Part shown: positions 22,440-36,019 of the stretch, piece by piece
How the letters are laid out: each line of letters starts with the position of its first letter
How positions within the stretch are numbered: the stretch's first letter is position 1
Assembly: GCA_948470475.1 (NCBI GenBank)
Contig: OX419346.1
Span: forward strand, 2,833,231 to 2,897,230
Source of the DNA: Galaxea fascicularis
Lineage: Eukaryota; Cnidaria; Anthozoa; Scleractinia; Euphylliidae
Direction: 5' to 3'
DNA length: 64,000 bases
Made by a program: the position numbers and the translations under genes
Notes under the pieces: generated by a model
Database searches by the model: none
What the model saw: the letters and a program-made list of their open reading frames with translations, nothing else
What the model was told of the DNA's origin: nothing

Positions 22440-25400
22440 TTTGCTGAAATCTTGCACACAGCTCAAATAAGAAGAGAAATAACGTATTGCGATTTTTTAG
22501 AAGCATTTCAACATCATTTCTAGACTCCTCTTTGAACTAGGCAAACTTTCAGCCAAATTCCAAATTTGACCCAAAACTGGCCAAAAGCATGGGTTAACCC
22601 CTTTGGGTTTTGGTCAAAATTTCAACTTTGCTGAAATCTTGCACACAGCTCAAATAAGAAGAGAAATAATGTTTTGGGAGTTTTTAGAAGCATTTCAACA
22701 TCATTTCTAGACTCCTCTTTGAACTAGGCACACTTTCAGCCAAATTCCAAATTTGACCCAAAACTGGCAAAAAGCATGGGTTAACCCCTTTGGGTTTTGG
22801 TCAAAATTTCAACTTTGCTGAACTCTTGCACACAGCTCAAATAAGAAGAGAAATAATGTTTTGGGAGTTTTTAGAAGCATTTCAACATCATTTCTAGACT
22901 CCTCTTTGAACTAGGCAAACTTTCAGCCAAATTCCAAATTTGACCCAAAACTGGCCAAAAGCATGAGTTAACCCCTTTGGGTTTTGGTCAAAATTTCAAC
23001 TTTGCTGAAATCTTGCACACAGCTCAAATAAGAAGAGAAATAATGTTTTGGGAGTTTTTAGAAGCATTTCAACATCATTTCTAGACTCCTCTTTGAACTA
23101 GGCAAACTTTCAGCCAAATTCCAAATTTGACCCAAAACTGGCCAAAAGCATGGGTTAACCCCTTTGGGTTTTGGTCAAAATTTCAACTTTGCTGAAATCT
23201 TGCACACAGCTCAAATAAGAAGAGAAATAATGTTTTGGGAGTTTTTAGAAGCATTTCAACATCATTTCTAGACTCCTCTTTGAACTAGGCACACTTTCAG
23301 CCAAATTCCAAATTTGACCCAAAACTGGCCAAAAGCATGGGTTAACCCCTTTGGGTTTTGGTCAAAATTTCAACTTTGCTGAAATCTTGCACACAGCTCA
23401 AAGCAGAAGAGAAATAATGTTTGGGAGTTTTTAGAAGCATTTCAACATCATTTCTAGACTCCTCTTTGAACTAGGCAAACTTTCAGCCAAATTCCAAATT
23501 TGACCCAAAACTGGCCAAAAGCATGGGTTAACCCCTTTGGGTTTTGGTCAAAATTTCAACTTTGCTGAAATCTTGCACACAGCTCAAATAAGAAGAGAAA
23601 TAATGTTTTGGGAGTTTTTAGAAGCATTTCAACATCATTTCTAGACTCCTCTTTGAACTAGGCACACTTTCAGCCAAATTCCAAATTTGACCCAAAACTG
23701 GCCAAAAGCATGGGTTAACCCCTTTGGGTTTTGGTCAAAATTTCAACTTTGCTGAAATCTTGCACACAGCTCAAATAAGAAGGGAAATAATGTTTTGGGA
23801 GTTTTTAGAAGCATTTCAACGTCATTTCTAGACTCCTCTTTGAACTAGGCAAACTTTCAGCCAAATTCCAAATTTGACCCAAAACTGGCCAAAAGCATGG
23901 GTTAACCCCTTTGGGTTTTGGTCAAAATTTCAACTTTGCTGAAATCTTGCACACAGCTCAAATAAGAAGAGAAATAATGTATTGGGATTTTTTAGAAGCA
24001 TTTTAACATCATTTCTAGACTCCTCTTTGAACTAGGCAAACTTTCAGCCAAATTCCAAATTTGACCCAAAACTGGCCAAAAGCATGGGTTAACCCCTTTG
24101 GGTTTTGGTCAAAATTTCAACTTTGCTGAAATCTTGCACACAGCTCAAATAAGAAGAGAAATAATGTTTTGGGAGTTTTTAGAAGCATTTCAACATCATT
24201 TCTAGACTCCTCTTTGAACTAGGCAAACTTTCAGCCAAATTCCAAATTTGACCCAAAACTGGCAAAAAGCATGGGTTAACCCCTTTGGGTTTTGGTCAAA
24301 ATTTCAACTTTGCTGAACTCTTGCACACAGCTCAAATAAGAAGAGAAATAATGTTTTGGGAGTTTTTAGAAGCATTTCAACATCATTTCTAGACTCCTCT
24401 TTGAACTAGGCAAACTTTCAGCCAAATTCCAAATTTGACCCAAAACTGGCCAAAAGCATGGGTTAACCCCTTTGGGTTTTGGTCAAAATTTCAACTTTGC
24501 TGAAATCTTGCACACAGCTCAAATAAGAAGAGAAATAATGTTTTGGGAGTTTTTAGAAGCGATTCAACATCATTTCTAGACTCCTCTTTGAACTAGGCAA
24601 ACTTTCAGCCAAATTCCAAATTTGACCCAAAACTGGCCAAAAGCATGGGTTAACCCCTTTGGGTTTTGGTCAAAATTTCAACTTTGCTGAAATCTTGCAC
24701 ACAGCTCAAATAAGAAGAGCAATAATGTTTTGGGAGTTTTTAGAAGCATTTCAACATCATTTCTAGACTCCTCTTTGAACTAGACACACTTTCAGCCAAA
24801 TTCCAAATTTGACCAAAAACTGGCCAAAAGCATGGGTTAACCCCTTTGGGTTTTGGTCAAAATTTCAACTTTGCTGAAATCTTGCACACAGCTCAAATAA
24901 GAAGAGAAATAATGTTTTGGGAGTTTTTAGAAGCATTTCAACATCATTTCTAGACTCCTCTTTGAACTAGGCAAACTTTCAGCCAAATTCCAAATTTGAC
25001 CCAAAACTGGCCAAAAGCATGAGTTAACCCCTTTGGGTTTTGGTCAAAATTTCAACTTTGCTGAAATCTTGCACACAGCTCAAATAAGAAGAGAAATAAT
25101 GTTTTGGGAGTTTTTAGAAGCATTTCAACATCATTTCTAGACTCCTCTTTGAACTAGGCAAACTTTCAGCCAAATTCCAAATTTGACCCAAAACTGGCCA
25201 AAAGCATGGGTTAACCCCTTTGGGTTTTGGTCAAAATTTCAACTTTGCTGAAATCTTGCACACAGCTCAAATAAGAAGAGCAATAATGTTTTGGGAGTTT
25301 TTAGAAGCATTTCAACATCATTTCTAGACTCCTCTTTGAACTAGACACACTTTCAGCCAAATTCCAAATTTGACCAAAAACTGGCCAAAAGCATGGGTTA

Positions 25401-28400
25401 ACCCCTTTGGGTTTTGGTCAAAATTTCAACTTTGCTGAAATCTTGCACACAGCTCAAATAAGAAGAGAAATAATGTTTTGGGAGATTTTAGAAGCATTTC
25501 AACATCATTTCTAGACTCCTCTTTGAACTAGGCAAACTTTCAGCCAAATTCCAAATTTGACCCAAAACTGGCCAAAAGCATGGGTTAACCCCTTTGGGTT
25601 TTGGTCAAAATTTCAACTTTGCTGAAATCTTGCACACAGCTCAAATAAGAAGAGAAATAATGTTTTGGGAGTTTTTAGAAGCATTTCAACATCATTTCTA
25701 GACTCCTCTTTGAAGTAGGCAATTTTTCAGCCAAATTCCAAATTTGACCCAAAACTGGCCAAAAGCATGGATTAACCCCTTTGGGTTTTGGTCAAAATTT
25801 CAACGTTGCTGAAATCTTGCACACAGCTCAAATAAGAAGGGAAATAATGTTTTGGGAGATTTTAGAAGCATTTCAACATCATTTCTAGACTCCTCTTTGA
25901 ACTAGGCAAACTTTCAGCCAAATTCCAAATTTGACCCAAAACTGGCCAAAAGCATGGGTTAACCCCTTTGGGTTTTGGTCAAAATTTCAACTTTGCTGAA
26001 ATCTTGCACACAGCTCAAATAAGAAGAGAAATAATGTTTTGGGAGTTTTTAGAAGCATTTCAACATCATTTCTAGACTCCTCTTTGAACTAGGCACACTT
26101 TCAGCCAAATTCCAAATTTGACCCAAAACTGGCCAAAAGCATGGGTTAACCCCTTTGGGTTTTGGTCAAAATTTCAACTTTGCTGAAATCTTGCACACAG
26201 CTCAAATAAGAAGAGAAATAATGTTTGGGAGTTTTTAGAAGCATTTCAACATCATTTCTAGACTCCTCTTTGAACTAGGCACACTTTCAGCCAAATTCCA
26301 AATTTGACCCAAAACTGGCCAAAAGCATGGGTTAACCCCTTTGGGTTTTGGTCAAAATTTCAACTTTGCTGAAATCTTGCACACAGCTCAAATAAGAAGA
26401 GAAATAATGTTTTGGGAGTTTTTAGAAGCATTTCAACATCATTTCTAGACTCCTCTTTGAACTAGGCAAACTTTCAGCCAAATTCCAAATTTGACCCAAA
26501 ACTGGCCAAAAGCATGAGTTAACCCCTTTGGGTTTTGGTCAAAATTTCAACTTTGCTGAAATCTTGCACACAGCTCAAATAAGAAGAGAAATAATGTTTT
26601 GGGAGTTTTTAGAAGCATTTCAACATCATTTCTAGACTCCTCTTTGAACTAGGCAAACTTTCAGCCAAATTCCAAATTTGACCCAAAACTGGCCAAAAGC
26701 ATGGGTTAACCCCTTTGGGTTTTGGTCAAAATTTCAACTTTGCTGAAATCTTGCACACAGCTCAAATAAGAAGAGAAATAATGTTTTGGGAGTTTTTAGA
26801 AGCATTTCAACATCATTTCTAGACTCCTCTTTGAACTAGACACACTTTCAGCCAAATTCCAAATTTGACCAAAAACTGGCCAAAAGCATGGGTTAACCCC
26901 TTTGGGTTTTGGTCAAAATTTCAACTTTGCTGAAATCTTGCACACAGCTCAAATAAGAAGAGAAATAATGTTTTGGGAGTTTTTAGAAGCATTTCAACAT
27001 CATTTCTAGACTCCTCTTTGAACTAGGCAAACTTTCAGCCAAATTCCAAATTTGACCCAAAACTGGCCAAAAGCATGGGTTAACCCCTTTGGGTTTTGGT
27101 CAAAATTTCAACTTTGCTGAAATCTTGCACACAGCTCAAATAAGAAGAGAAATAATGTTTTGGGAGTTTTTAGAAGCATTTCAACATCATTTCTAGACTC
27201 CTCTTTGAACTAGGCAAACTTTCAGCCAAATTCCAAATTAGACCCAAAACTGGCCAAAAGCATGGGTTAACCCCTTTGGGTTTTGGTCAAAATTTCAACT
27301 TTGCTGAAATCTTGCACACAGCTCAAATAAGAAGAGAAATAATGTTTTGGGAGTTTTTAGAAGCATTTCAACATCATTTCTAGACTCCTCTTTGAACTAG
27401 GCAAACTTTCAGCCAAATTCCAAATTAGACCCAAAACTGGCCAAAAGCATGGGTTAACCCCTTTGGGTTTTGGTCAAAATTTCAACTTTGCTGAAATCTT
27501 GCACACAGCTCAAATAAGAAGAGAAATAATGTTTTGGGAGTTTTTGGAAGCATTTCAACATCATTTCTAGACTCCTCTTTGAACTAGGCAAACTTTCAGC
27601 CAAATTCCAAATTTGACCCAAAACTGGCCAAAAGCATGGGTTAACCCCTTTGGGTTTTGGTCAAAATTTCAACTTTGCTGAAATCTTGCACACAGCTCAA
27701 ATAAGAAGAGAAATAATGTTTTGGGAGTTTTTAGAAGCATTTCAACATCATTTCTAGACTCCTCTTTGAACTAGGCAAACTTTCAGCCAAATTCCAAATT
27801 TGACCCAAAACTGGCCAAAAGCATGGGTTAACCCCTTTGGGTTTTGGTCAAAATTTCAACTTTGCTGAAATCTTGCACACAGCTCAAATAATAAGAGAAA
27901 TAATGTTTTGGGAGTTTTTAGAAGCATTTCAACATCATTTCTAGACTCCTCTTTGAACTAGGCAAACTTTCAGCCAAATTCCAAATTTGACCCAAAACTG
28001 GCCAAAAGCATGGGTTAACCCCCTTCGGTTTTGGTCAAAATTTCAACTTTGCTGAAATCTTGCACACAGCTCAAATAAGAAGAGAAATAATGTTTTGGGA
28101 GTTTTTAGAAGCATTTCAACATCATTTCTAGACTCCTCTTTGAACTAGGCAAACTTTCAGCCAAATTCCAAATTTGACCCAAAACTGGCCAAAAGCATGG
28201 GTTAACCCCTTTGGGTTTTGGTCAAAATTTCAACTTTGCTGAAATCTTGCACACAGCTCAAATAAGAAGAGAAATAATGTTTTGGGAGTTTTTAGAAGCA
28301 TTTCAACATCATTTCTAGACTCCTCTTTGAACTAGGCAAACTTTCAGCCAAATTCCAAATTTGACCCAAAACTGGCCAAAAGCATGGGTTAACCCCTTTG

Positions 28401-31400
28401 GGTTTTGGTCAAAATTTCAACTTTGCTGAAATCTTGCACACAGCTCAAATAAGAAGAGAAATAATGTTTTGGGAGTTTTTAGAAGCATTTCAACATCATT
28501 TCTAGACTCCTCTTTGAAGTAGGCAATTTTTCAGCCAAATTCCAAATTTGACCCAAAACTGGCCAAAAGCATGGGTTAACCCCTTTGGGTTTTGGTCAAA
28601 ATTTCAACTTTGCTGAAATCTTGCACACAGCTCAAATAAGAAGAGAAATAATGTTTTGGGAGTTTTTAGAAGCATTTCAACATCATTTCTAGACTCCTCT
28701 TTGAACTAGGCAAACTTTCAGCCAAATTCCAAATTTGACCCAAAACTGGCCAAAAGCATGGGTTAACCCCTTTGGGTTTTGGTCAAAATTTCAACTTTGC
28801 TGAAATCTTGCACACAGCTCAAATAAGAAGAGAAATAATGTTTTGGGAGTTTTTAGAAGCATTTCAACATCATTTCTAGACTCCTCTTTGAACTAGGCAA
28901 ACTTTCAGCCAAATTCCAAATTTGACCCAAAACTGGCCAAAAGCATGGGTTAACCCCTTTGGGTTTTGGTCAAAATTTCAACTTTGCTGAAATCTTGCAC
29001 ACAGCTCAAATAAGAAGAGAAATAATGTTATGGGAGTTTTTAGAAGCATTTCAACATCATTTCTAGACTCCTCTTTGAACTAGGCAAACTTTCAGCCAAA
29101 TTCCAAATTTGACCCAAAACTGGCCAAAAGCATGGGTTAACCCCTTTGGGTTTTGGTCAAAATTTCAACTTTGCTGAAATCTTGCACACAGCTCAAATAA
29201 GAAGAGAAATAATGTTTTGGGAGTTTTTAGAAGCATTTCAACATCATTTCTAGACTCCTCTTTGAACTAGGCAAACTTTCAGCCAAATTCCAAATTTGAC
29301 CCAAAACTGGCCAAAAGCATGGGTTAACCCCTTTGGGTTTTGGTCAAAATTTCAACTTTGCTGAAATCTTGCACACAGCTCAAATAAGAAGAGAAATAAT
29401 GTTTTGGGAGTTTTTAGAAGCATTTCAACATCATTTCTAGACTCCTCTTTGAACTAGGCAAACTTTCAGCCAAATTCCAAATTTGACCCAAAACTGGCCA
29501 AAAGCATGGGTTAACCCCTTTGGGTTTTGGTCAAAATTTCAACTTTGCTGAAATCTTGCACACAGCTCAAATAAGAAGAGAAATAATGTTTTGGGAGTTT
29601 TTGGAAGCATTTCAACATCATTTCTAGACTCCTCTTTGAACTAGGCAAACTTTCAGCCAAATTCCAAATTTGACCCAAAACTGGCCAAAAGCATGGGTTA
29701 ACCCCTTTGGGTTTTGGTCAAAATTTCAACTTTGCTGAAATCTTGCACACAGCTCAAATAAGAAGAGAAATAATGTTTTGGGAGTTTTTAGAAGCATTTT
29801 AACATCATTTCTAGACTCCTCTTTGAACTAGGCAAACTTTCAGCCAAATTCCAAATTTGACCCAAAACTGGCCAAAAGCATGGGTTAACCCCTTTGGGTT
29901 TTGGTCAAAATTTCAACTTTGCTGAAATCTTGCACACAGCTCAAATAAGAAGAGAAATAATGTTTTGGGAGTTTTTAGAAGCATTTCAACATCATTTCTA
30001 GACTCCTCTTTGAACTAGGCAAACTTTCAGCCAAATTCCAAATTTGACCCAAAACTGGCCAAAAGCATGGGTTAACCCCTTTGGGTTTTGGTCAAAATTT
30101 CAACTTTGCTGAAATCTTGCACACAGCTCAAATAAGAAGAGAAATAATGTTTTGGGAGTTTTTAGAAGCATTTCAACATCATTTCTAGACTCCTCTTTGA
30201 ACTAGGCAAACTTTCAGCCAAATTCCAAATTTGACCCAAAACTGGCCAAAAGCATGGGTTAACCCCTTTGGGTTTTGGTCAAAATTTCAACTTTGCTGAA
30301 ATCTTGCACACAGCTCAAATAAGAAGAGAAATAATGTTTTGGGAGTTTTTAGAAGCATTTCAACATCATTTCTAGACTCCTCTTTGAACTAGGCAAACTT
30401 TCAGCCAAATTCCAAATTTGACCCAAAACTGGCCAAAAGCATGGGTTAACCCCTTTGGGTTTTGGTCAAAATTTCAACTTTGCTGAAATCTTGCACACAG
30501 CTCAAATAAGAAGAGAAATAATGTTTTGGGAGTTTTTAGAAGCATTTCAACATCATTTCTAGACTCCTCTTTGAACTAGGCAAACTTTCAGCCAAATTCC
30601 AAATTTGACCCAAAACTGGCCAAAAGCATGGGTTAACCCCTTTGGGTTTTGGTCAAAATTTCAACTTTGCTAAAATCTTGCACACAGCTCAAATAAGAAG
30701 AGAAATAATGTTTTGGGAGTTTTTAGAAGCATTTCAACATCATTTCTAGACTCCTCTTTGAACTAGGCAAACTTTCAGCCAAATTCCAAATTTGACCCAA
30801 AACTGGCCAAAAGCATGGGTTAACCCCTTTGGGTTTTGGTCAAAATTTCAACTTTGCTGAAATCTTGCACACAGCTCAAATAAGAAGAGAAATAATGTTA
30901 TGGGAGTTTTTAGAAGCATTTCAACATCATTTCTAGACTCCTCTTTAAACTAGGCACACTTTCAGCCAAATTCCAAATTTGACCCAAAACTGGCCAAAAG
31001 CATGGGTTAACCCCTTTGGGTTTTGGTCAAAATTTCAACTTTGCTGAAATCTTGCACACAGCTCAAATAAGAAGAGAAATAATGTTTTGGGAGTTTTTAG
31101 AAGCATTTCAACATCATTTCTAGACTCCTCTTTGAACTAGGCAAACTTTCAGCCAAATTCCAAATTTGACCCAAAACTGGCCAAAAGCATGGGTTAACCC
31201 CTTTGGGTTTTGGTCAAAATTTCAACTTTGCTGAAATCTTGCACACAGCTCAAATAAGAAGAGAAATAATGTTTTGGGAGTTTTTAGAAGCATTTCAACA
31301 TCATTTCTAGACTCCTCTTTGAACTAGGCAAACTTTCAGCCAAATTCCAAATTTGACCCAAAACTGGCCAAAAGCATGGGTTAACCCCTTTGGGTTTTGG

Positions 31401-33786
31401 TCAAAATTTCAACTTTGCTGAAATCTTGCACACAGCTCAAATAAGAAGAGAAATAATGTTTTGGGAGTTTTTGGAAGCATTTCAACATCATTTCTAGACT
31501 CCTCTTTGAACTAGGCAAACTTTCAGCCAAATTCCAAATTTGACCCAAAACTGGCCAAAAGCATGGGTTAACCCCTTTGGGTTTTGGTCAAAATTTCAAC
31601 TTTGCTGAAATCTTGCACACAGCTCAAATAAGAAGAGAAATAATGTTTTGGGAGTTTTTAGAAGCATTTCAACATCATTTCTAGACTCCTCTTTGAACTA
31701 GGCAAACTTTCAGCCAAATTCCAAATTTGACCCAAAACTGGCCAAAAGCATGGGTTAACCCCCTTGGGTTTTGGTCAAAATTTCAACTTTGCTGAAATCT
31801 TGCACACAGCTCAAATAAGAAGAGAAATAATGTTTTGGGAGTTTTTAGAAGCATTTCAACATCATTTCTAGACTCCTCTTTGAACTAGGCAAACTTTCAG
31901 CCAAATTCCAAATTTGACCCAAAACTGGCCAAAAGCATGGGTTAACCCCTTTGGGTTTTGGTCAAAATTTCAACTTTGCTGAAATCTTGCACACAGCTCA
32001 AATAAGAAGAGAAATAATGTTTTGGGAGTTTTTAGAAGCATTTCAACATCATTTCTAGACTCCTCTTTGAACTAGGCACACTTTCAGCCAAATTCCAAAT
32101 TTGACCCAAAACTGGCCAAAAGCATGGGTTAACCCCTTTGGGTTTTGGTCAAAATTTCAACTTTGCTGAAATCTTGCACACAGCTCAAATAAGAAGAGAA
32201 ATAATGTTTTGGGAGTTTTTAGAAGCATTTCAACATCATTTCTAGACTCCTCTTTGAACTAGGCACACTTTCAGCTAAATTCCAAATTTGACCCAAAACT
32301 GGCCAAAAGCATGGGTTAACCCCTTTGGGTTTTGGTCAAAATTTCAACTTTGCTGAAATCTTGCACACAGCTCAAATAAGAAGAGAAATAATGTTTTGGG
32401 AGTTTTTAGAAGCATTTCAACATCATTTCTAGACTCCTCTTTGAACTAGGCAAACTTTCAGCCAAATTCCAAATTTGACCCAAAACTGGCCAAAAGCATG
32501 GGTTAACCCCTTTGGGTTTTGGTCAAAATTTCAACTTTGCTGAAATCTTGCACACAGCTCAAATAAGAAGAGAAATAATGTTTTGGGAGTTTTTAGAAGC
32601 ATTTCAACATCATTTCTAGACTCCTCTTTGAACTAGGCAAACTTTCAGCCAAATTCCAAATCTGACCCAAAACTGGCCAAAAGCATGGGTTAACCCCTTT
32701 GGGTTTTGGTCAAAATTTCAACTTTGCTGAAATCTTGCACACAGCTCAAATAAGAAGAGAAATAATGTTTTGGGAGTTTTTAGAAGCATTTCAACATCAT
32801 TTCTATACTCCTCTTTGAACTAGGCACACTTTCAGCTAAATTCCAAATTTGACCCAAAACTGGCCAAAAGCATGGGTTAACCCCTTTGGGTTTTGGTCAA
32901 AATTTCAACTTTGCTGAAATCTTGCACACAGCTCAAATAAGAAGAGAAATAATGTTTTGGGAGTTTTTAGAAGCATTTCAACATCATTTCTAGACTCCTC
33001 TTTGAACTAGGCAAACTTTCAGCCAAATTCCAAATTTGACCCAAAACTGGCCAAAAGCATGGGTTAACCCCTTTGGGTTTTGGTCAAAATTTCAACTTTG
33101 CTGAAATCTTGCACACAGCTCAAATAAGAAGAGAAATAATGTTTTGGGAGTTTTTAGAAGCATTTCAACATCATTTCTAGACTCCTCTTTGAACTAGGCA
33201 AACTTTCAGCCAAATTCCAAATTTGACCCAAAACTGGCCAAAAGCATGGGTTAACCCCTTTGGGTTTTGGTCAAAATTTCAACTTTGCTGAAATCTTGCA
33301 CACAGCTCAAATAAGAAGAGAAATAATGTTTTGGGAGTTTTTAGAAGCATTTCAACATCATTTCTAGACTCCTCTTTGAACTAGGCAAACTTTCAGCCAA
33401 ATTCCAAATTTGACCCAAAACTGGCCAAAAGCATGGGTTAACCCCCTTGGGTTTTGGTCAAAATTTCAACTTTGCTGAAATCTTGCACACAGCTCAAATA
33501 AGAAGAGAAATAATGTTTTGGGAGTTTTTAGAAGCATTTCAACATCATTTCTAGACTCCTCTTTGAACTAGGCAAACTTTCAGCCAAATTCCAAATTTGA
33601 CCCAAAACTGGCCAAAAGCATGGGTTAACCCCTTTGGGTTTTGGTCAAAATTTCAACTTTGCTGAAATCTTGCACACAGCTCAAATAAGAAGAGAAATAA
33701 TGTTTTGGGAGTTTTTAGAAGCATTTCAACATCATTTCTAGACTCCTCTTTGAACTAGGCACACTTTCAGCCAAATTCCAAATTTG
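22440..33786 (+). repeat. Region 3: homogeneous sub-array with weak higher-order echoes
   Basis: Most monomers are near-consensus with A at position 156. Sparse shared variants reveal old or partial duplications. GCATGAGTT at about 22,965, 25,021 and 26,516 is spaced 11 and then 8 monomers. ATGTTATGGG is at 29,027 and 30,897 (10 monomers). TTTTTGGAAG at 27,544, 29,601 and 31,471 is spaced 11 and then 10 monomers. ACCCCCTTGG is at 31,759 and 33,442 (9 monomers). AAATTAGACC occurs in two adjacent monomers near 27,238 and 27,425. A few private oddities occur, such as GTATTGCGATTTTTT at about 22,484 and CCCCCTTCGG at about 28,019. Confidence 0.8.
24563..25484 (+). repeat. Trimer duplication (offset 561 bp)
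   Basis: AGAGCAATAATG (C at 24,720 and 25,281), CTAGACACAC (about 24,781 and 25,342) and GACCAAAAACTGG (about 24,812 and 25,373) recur exactly 561 bp apart, three monomers. The match spans about 360 bp (24,563-24,923 with 25,124-25,484). The CTAGACACAC and GACCAAAAACTGG pair appears again at about 26,837, which is 1,495 bp from the second copy (8 monomers minus 1 bp). Confidence 0.75.
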
Positions 33787-35250
33787 ACCAAAAACTGGCC
33801 AAAAGCATGGGTTAACCCCTTTGGGTTTTGGTCAAAATTTCAACTTTGCTGAAATCTTGCACACAGCTCAAATAAGAAGAGAAATAATGTTTTGGGAGTT
33901 TTTAGAAGCATTTCAACATCATTTCTAGACTCCTCTTTGAACTAGGCGCACTTTCAGCTAAATTCCAAATTTGACCCAAAACTGGCCAAAAGCATGGGTT
34001 AACCCCTTTGGGTTTTGGTCAAAATTTCAACTTTGCTGAAATCTTGCACACAGCTCAAATAAGAAGAGAAATAATGTTTTGGGAGTTTTTAGAAGCATTT
34101 CAACATCATTTCTAGACTCCTCTTTGAACTAGGCAAACTTTCAGCCAAATTCCAAATTTGACCCAAAACTGGCCAAAAGCATGGGTTAACCCCTTTGGGT
34201 TTTGGTCAAAATTTCAACTTTGCTGAAATCTTGCACACAGCTCAAATAAGAAGAGAAATAATGTTTTGGGAGTTTTTAGAAGCATTTCAACATCATTTCT
34301 AGACTCCTCTTTGAACTAGGCAAACTTTCAGCCAAATTCCAAATCTGACCCAAAACTGGCCAAAAGCATGGGTTAACCCCTTTGGGTTTTGGTCAAAATT
34401 TCAACTTTGCTGAAATCTTGCACACAGCTCAAATAAGAAGAGAAATAATGTTTTGGGAGTTTTTAGAAGCATTTCAACATCATTTCTAGACTCCTCTTTG
34501 AACTAGGCAAACTTTCAGCCAAATTCCAAATTTGACCCAAAACTGGCCAAAAGCATGGGTTAACCCCTTTGGGTTTTGGTCAAAATTTCAACTTTGCTGA
34601 AATCTTGCACACAGCTCAAATAAGAAGAGAAATAATGTTTTGGGAGTTTTTAGAAGCATTTCAACATCATTTCTAGACTCCTCTTTGAACTAGGCAAACT
34701 TTCAGCCAAATTCCAAATTTGACCCAAAACTGGCCAAAAGCATGGGTTAACCCCTTTGGGTTTTGGTCAAAATTTCAACTTTGCTGAAATCTTGCACACA
34801 GCTCAAATAAGAAGAGAAATAATGTTTTGGGAGTTTTTAGAAGCATTTCAACATCATTTCTAGACTCCTCTTTGAACTAGGCAAACTTTCAGCCAAATTC
34901 CAAATTTGACCCAAAACTGGCCAAAAGCATGGGTTAACCCCTTTGGGTTTTGGTCAAAATTTCAACTTTGCTGAAATCTTGCACACAGCTCAAATAAGAA
35001 GAGAAATAATGTTTTGGGAGTTTTTAGAAGCATTTCAACATCATTTCTAGACTCCTCTTTGAACTAGGCAAACTTTCAGCCAAATTCCAAATCTGACCCA
35101 AAACTGGCCAAAAGCATGGGTTAACCCCTTTGGGTTTTGGTCAAAATTTCAACTTTGCTGAAATCTTGCACACAGCTGAAATAAGAAAAGAAATAATGTT
35201 TTGGGAGTTTTTAGAAGCATTTCAACATCATTTCTAGACTCCTCTTTGAA
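33787..35250 (+). repeat. Long-range duplicated segment, copy 1 (offset 6,348 bp)
   Basis: Ordered rare markers recur 6,348 bp downstream (34 monomers minus 10): GACCAAAAACTGG (33,787 and 40,135), GGCGCACTTTCAGCTAAATT (33,947 and 40,295 at the CG), AAATCTGACC (34,345 and 40,693; 35,093 and 41,441), and AGCTGAAATAAGAAAAG (35,175 and 41,523). The missing 10 bases are the deletion in the 177-bp monomer at 39,217, so the duplication can be ordered relative to that event. Confidence 0.78.
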
Positions 35251-36019
35251 CTAGGCACACTTTCAGCCAAATTCCAAATTTGACCCAAAACTGGCCAAAA
35301 GCATGGGTTAACCCCTTTGGGTTTTGGTCAAAATTTCAACTTTGCTGAAATCTTGCACACAGCTCAAATAAGAAGAGAAATAATGTTTTGGGAGTTTTTA
35401 GAAGCATTTCAACATCATTTCTAGACTCCTCTTTGAACTAGGCAAACTTTCAGCCAAATTCCAAATTTGACCCAAAACTGGCCAAAAGCATGGGTTAACC
35501 CCTTTGGGTTTTGGTCAAAATTTCAACTTTGCTGAAATCTTGCACACAGCTCAAATAAGAAGAGAAATAATGTTTTGGGAGTTTTTAGAAGCATTTCAAC
35601 ATCATTTCTAGACTCCTCTTTGAACTAGGCAAACTTTCAGCCAAATTCCAAATTTGACCCAAAACTGGCCAAAAGCATGGGTTAACCCCTTTGGGTTTTG
35701 GTCAAAATTTCAACTTTGCTGAAATCTTGCACACAGCTCAAATAAGAAGAGAAATAATGTTTTGGGAGTTTTTAGAAGCATTTCAACATCATTTCTAGAC
35801 TCCTCTTTGAACTAGGCAAACTTTCAGCCAAATTCCAAATTTGACCCAAAACTGGCCAAAAGCATGGGTTAACCCCTTTGGGTTTTGGTCAAAATTTCAA
35901 CTTTGCTGAAATCTTGCACACAGCTCAAATAAGAAGAGAAATAATGTTTTGGGAGTTTTTAGAAGCATTTCAACATCATTTCTAGACTCCTCTTTGAACT
36001 AGGCAAACTTTCAGCCAAA

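Larger units (their letters stand above)
8650..22440 (+). repeat. Region 2: divergent, CpG-containing sub-array
   Basis: Monomers here differ most from the consensus. Frequent variants are CAACGTC for CAACATC (monomer position 125), AAGGGAAAT for AAGAGAAAT, GAAGTAGG for GAACTAGG, CACACCTC for CACAGCTC, CTGAACTC for CTGAAATC, AGCGTTTC for AGCATTTC and GACTTTTCTTTAAAG for GACTCCTCTTTGAAC. Many of these create CpG, which the consensus lacks. The region also holds all four 190-bp monomers and four of the eight 173-bp monomers. It reads as an older or less homogenised part of the array, sitting between more uniform flanks; that reading is inference. Confidence 0.85.

Noticed and set aside
22480..22500. 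Unusual GTATTGCGATTTTTT cluster as a possible junction or mobile-element scar
   Set aside because: These are only a few substitutions in an otherwise normal-length monomer, and a similar GTATTGGGATTTTTT form occurs near 23,979. There is no target duplication or insertion.
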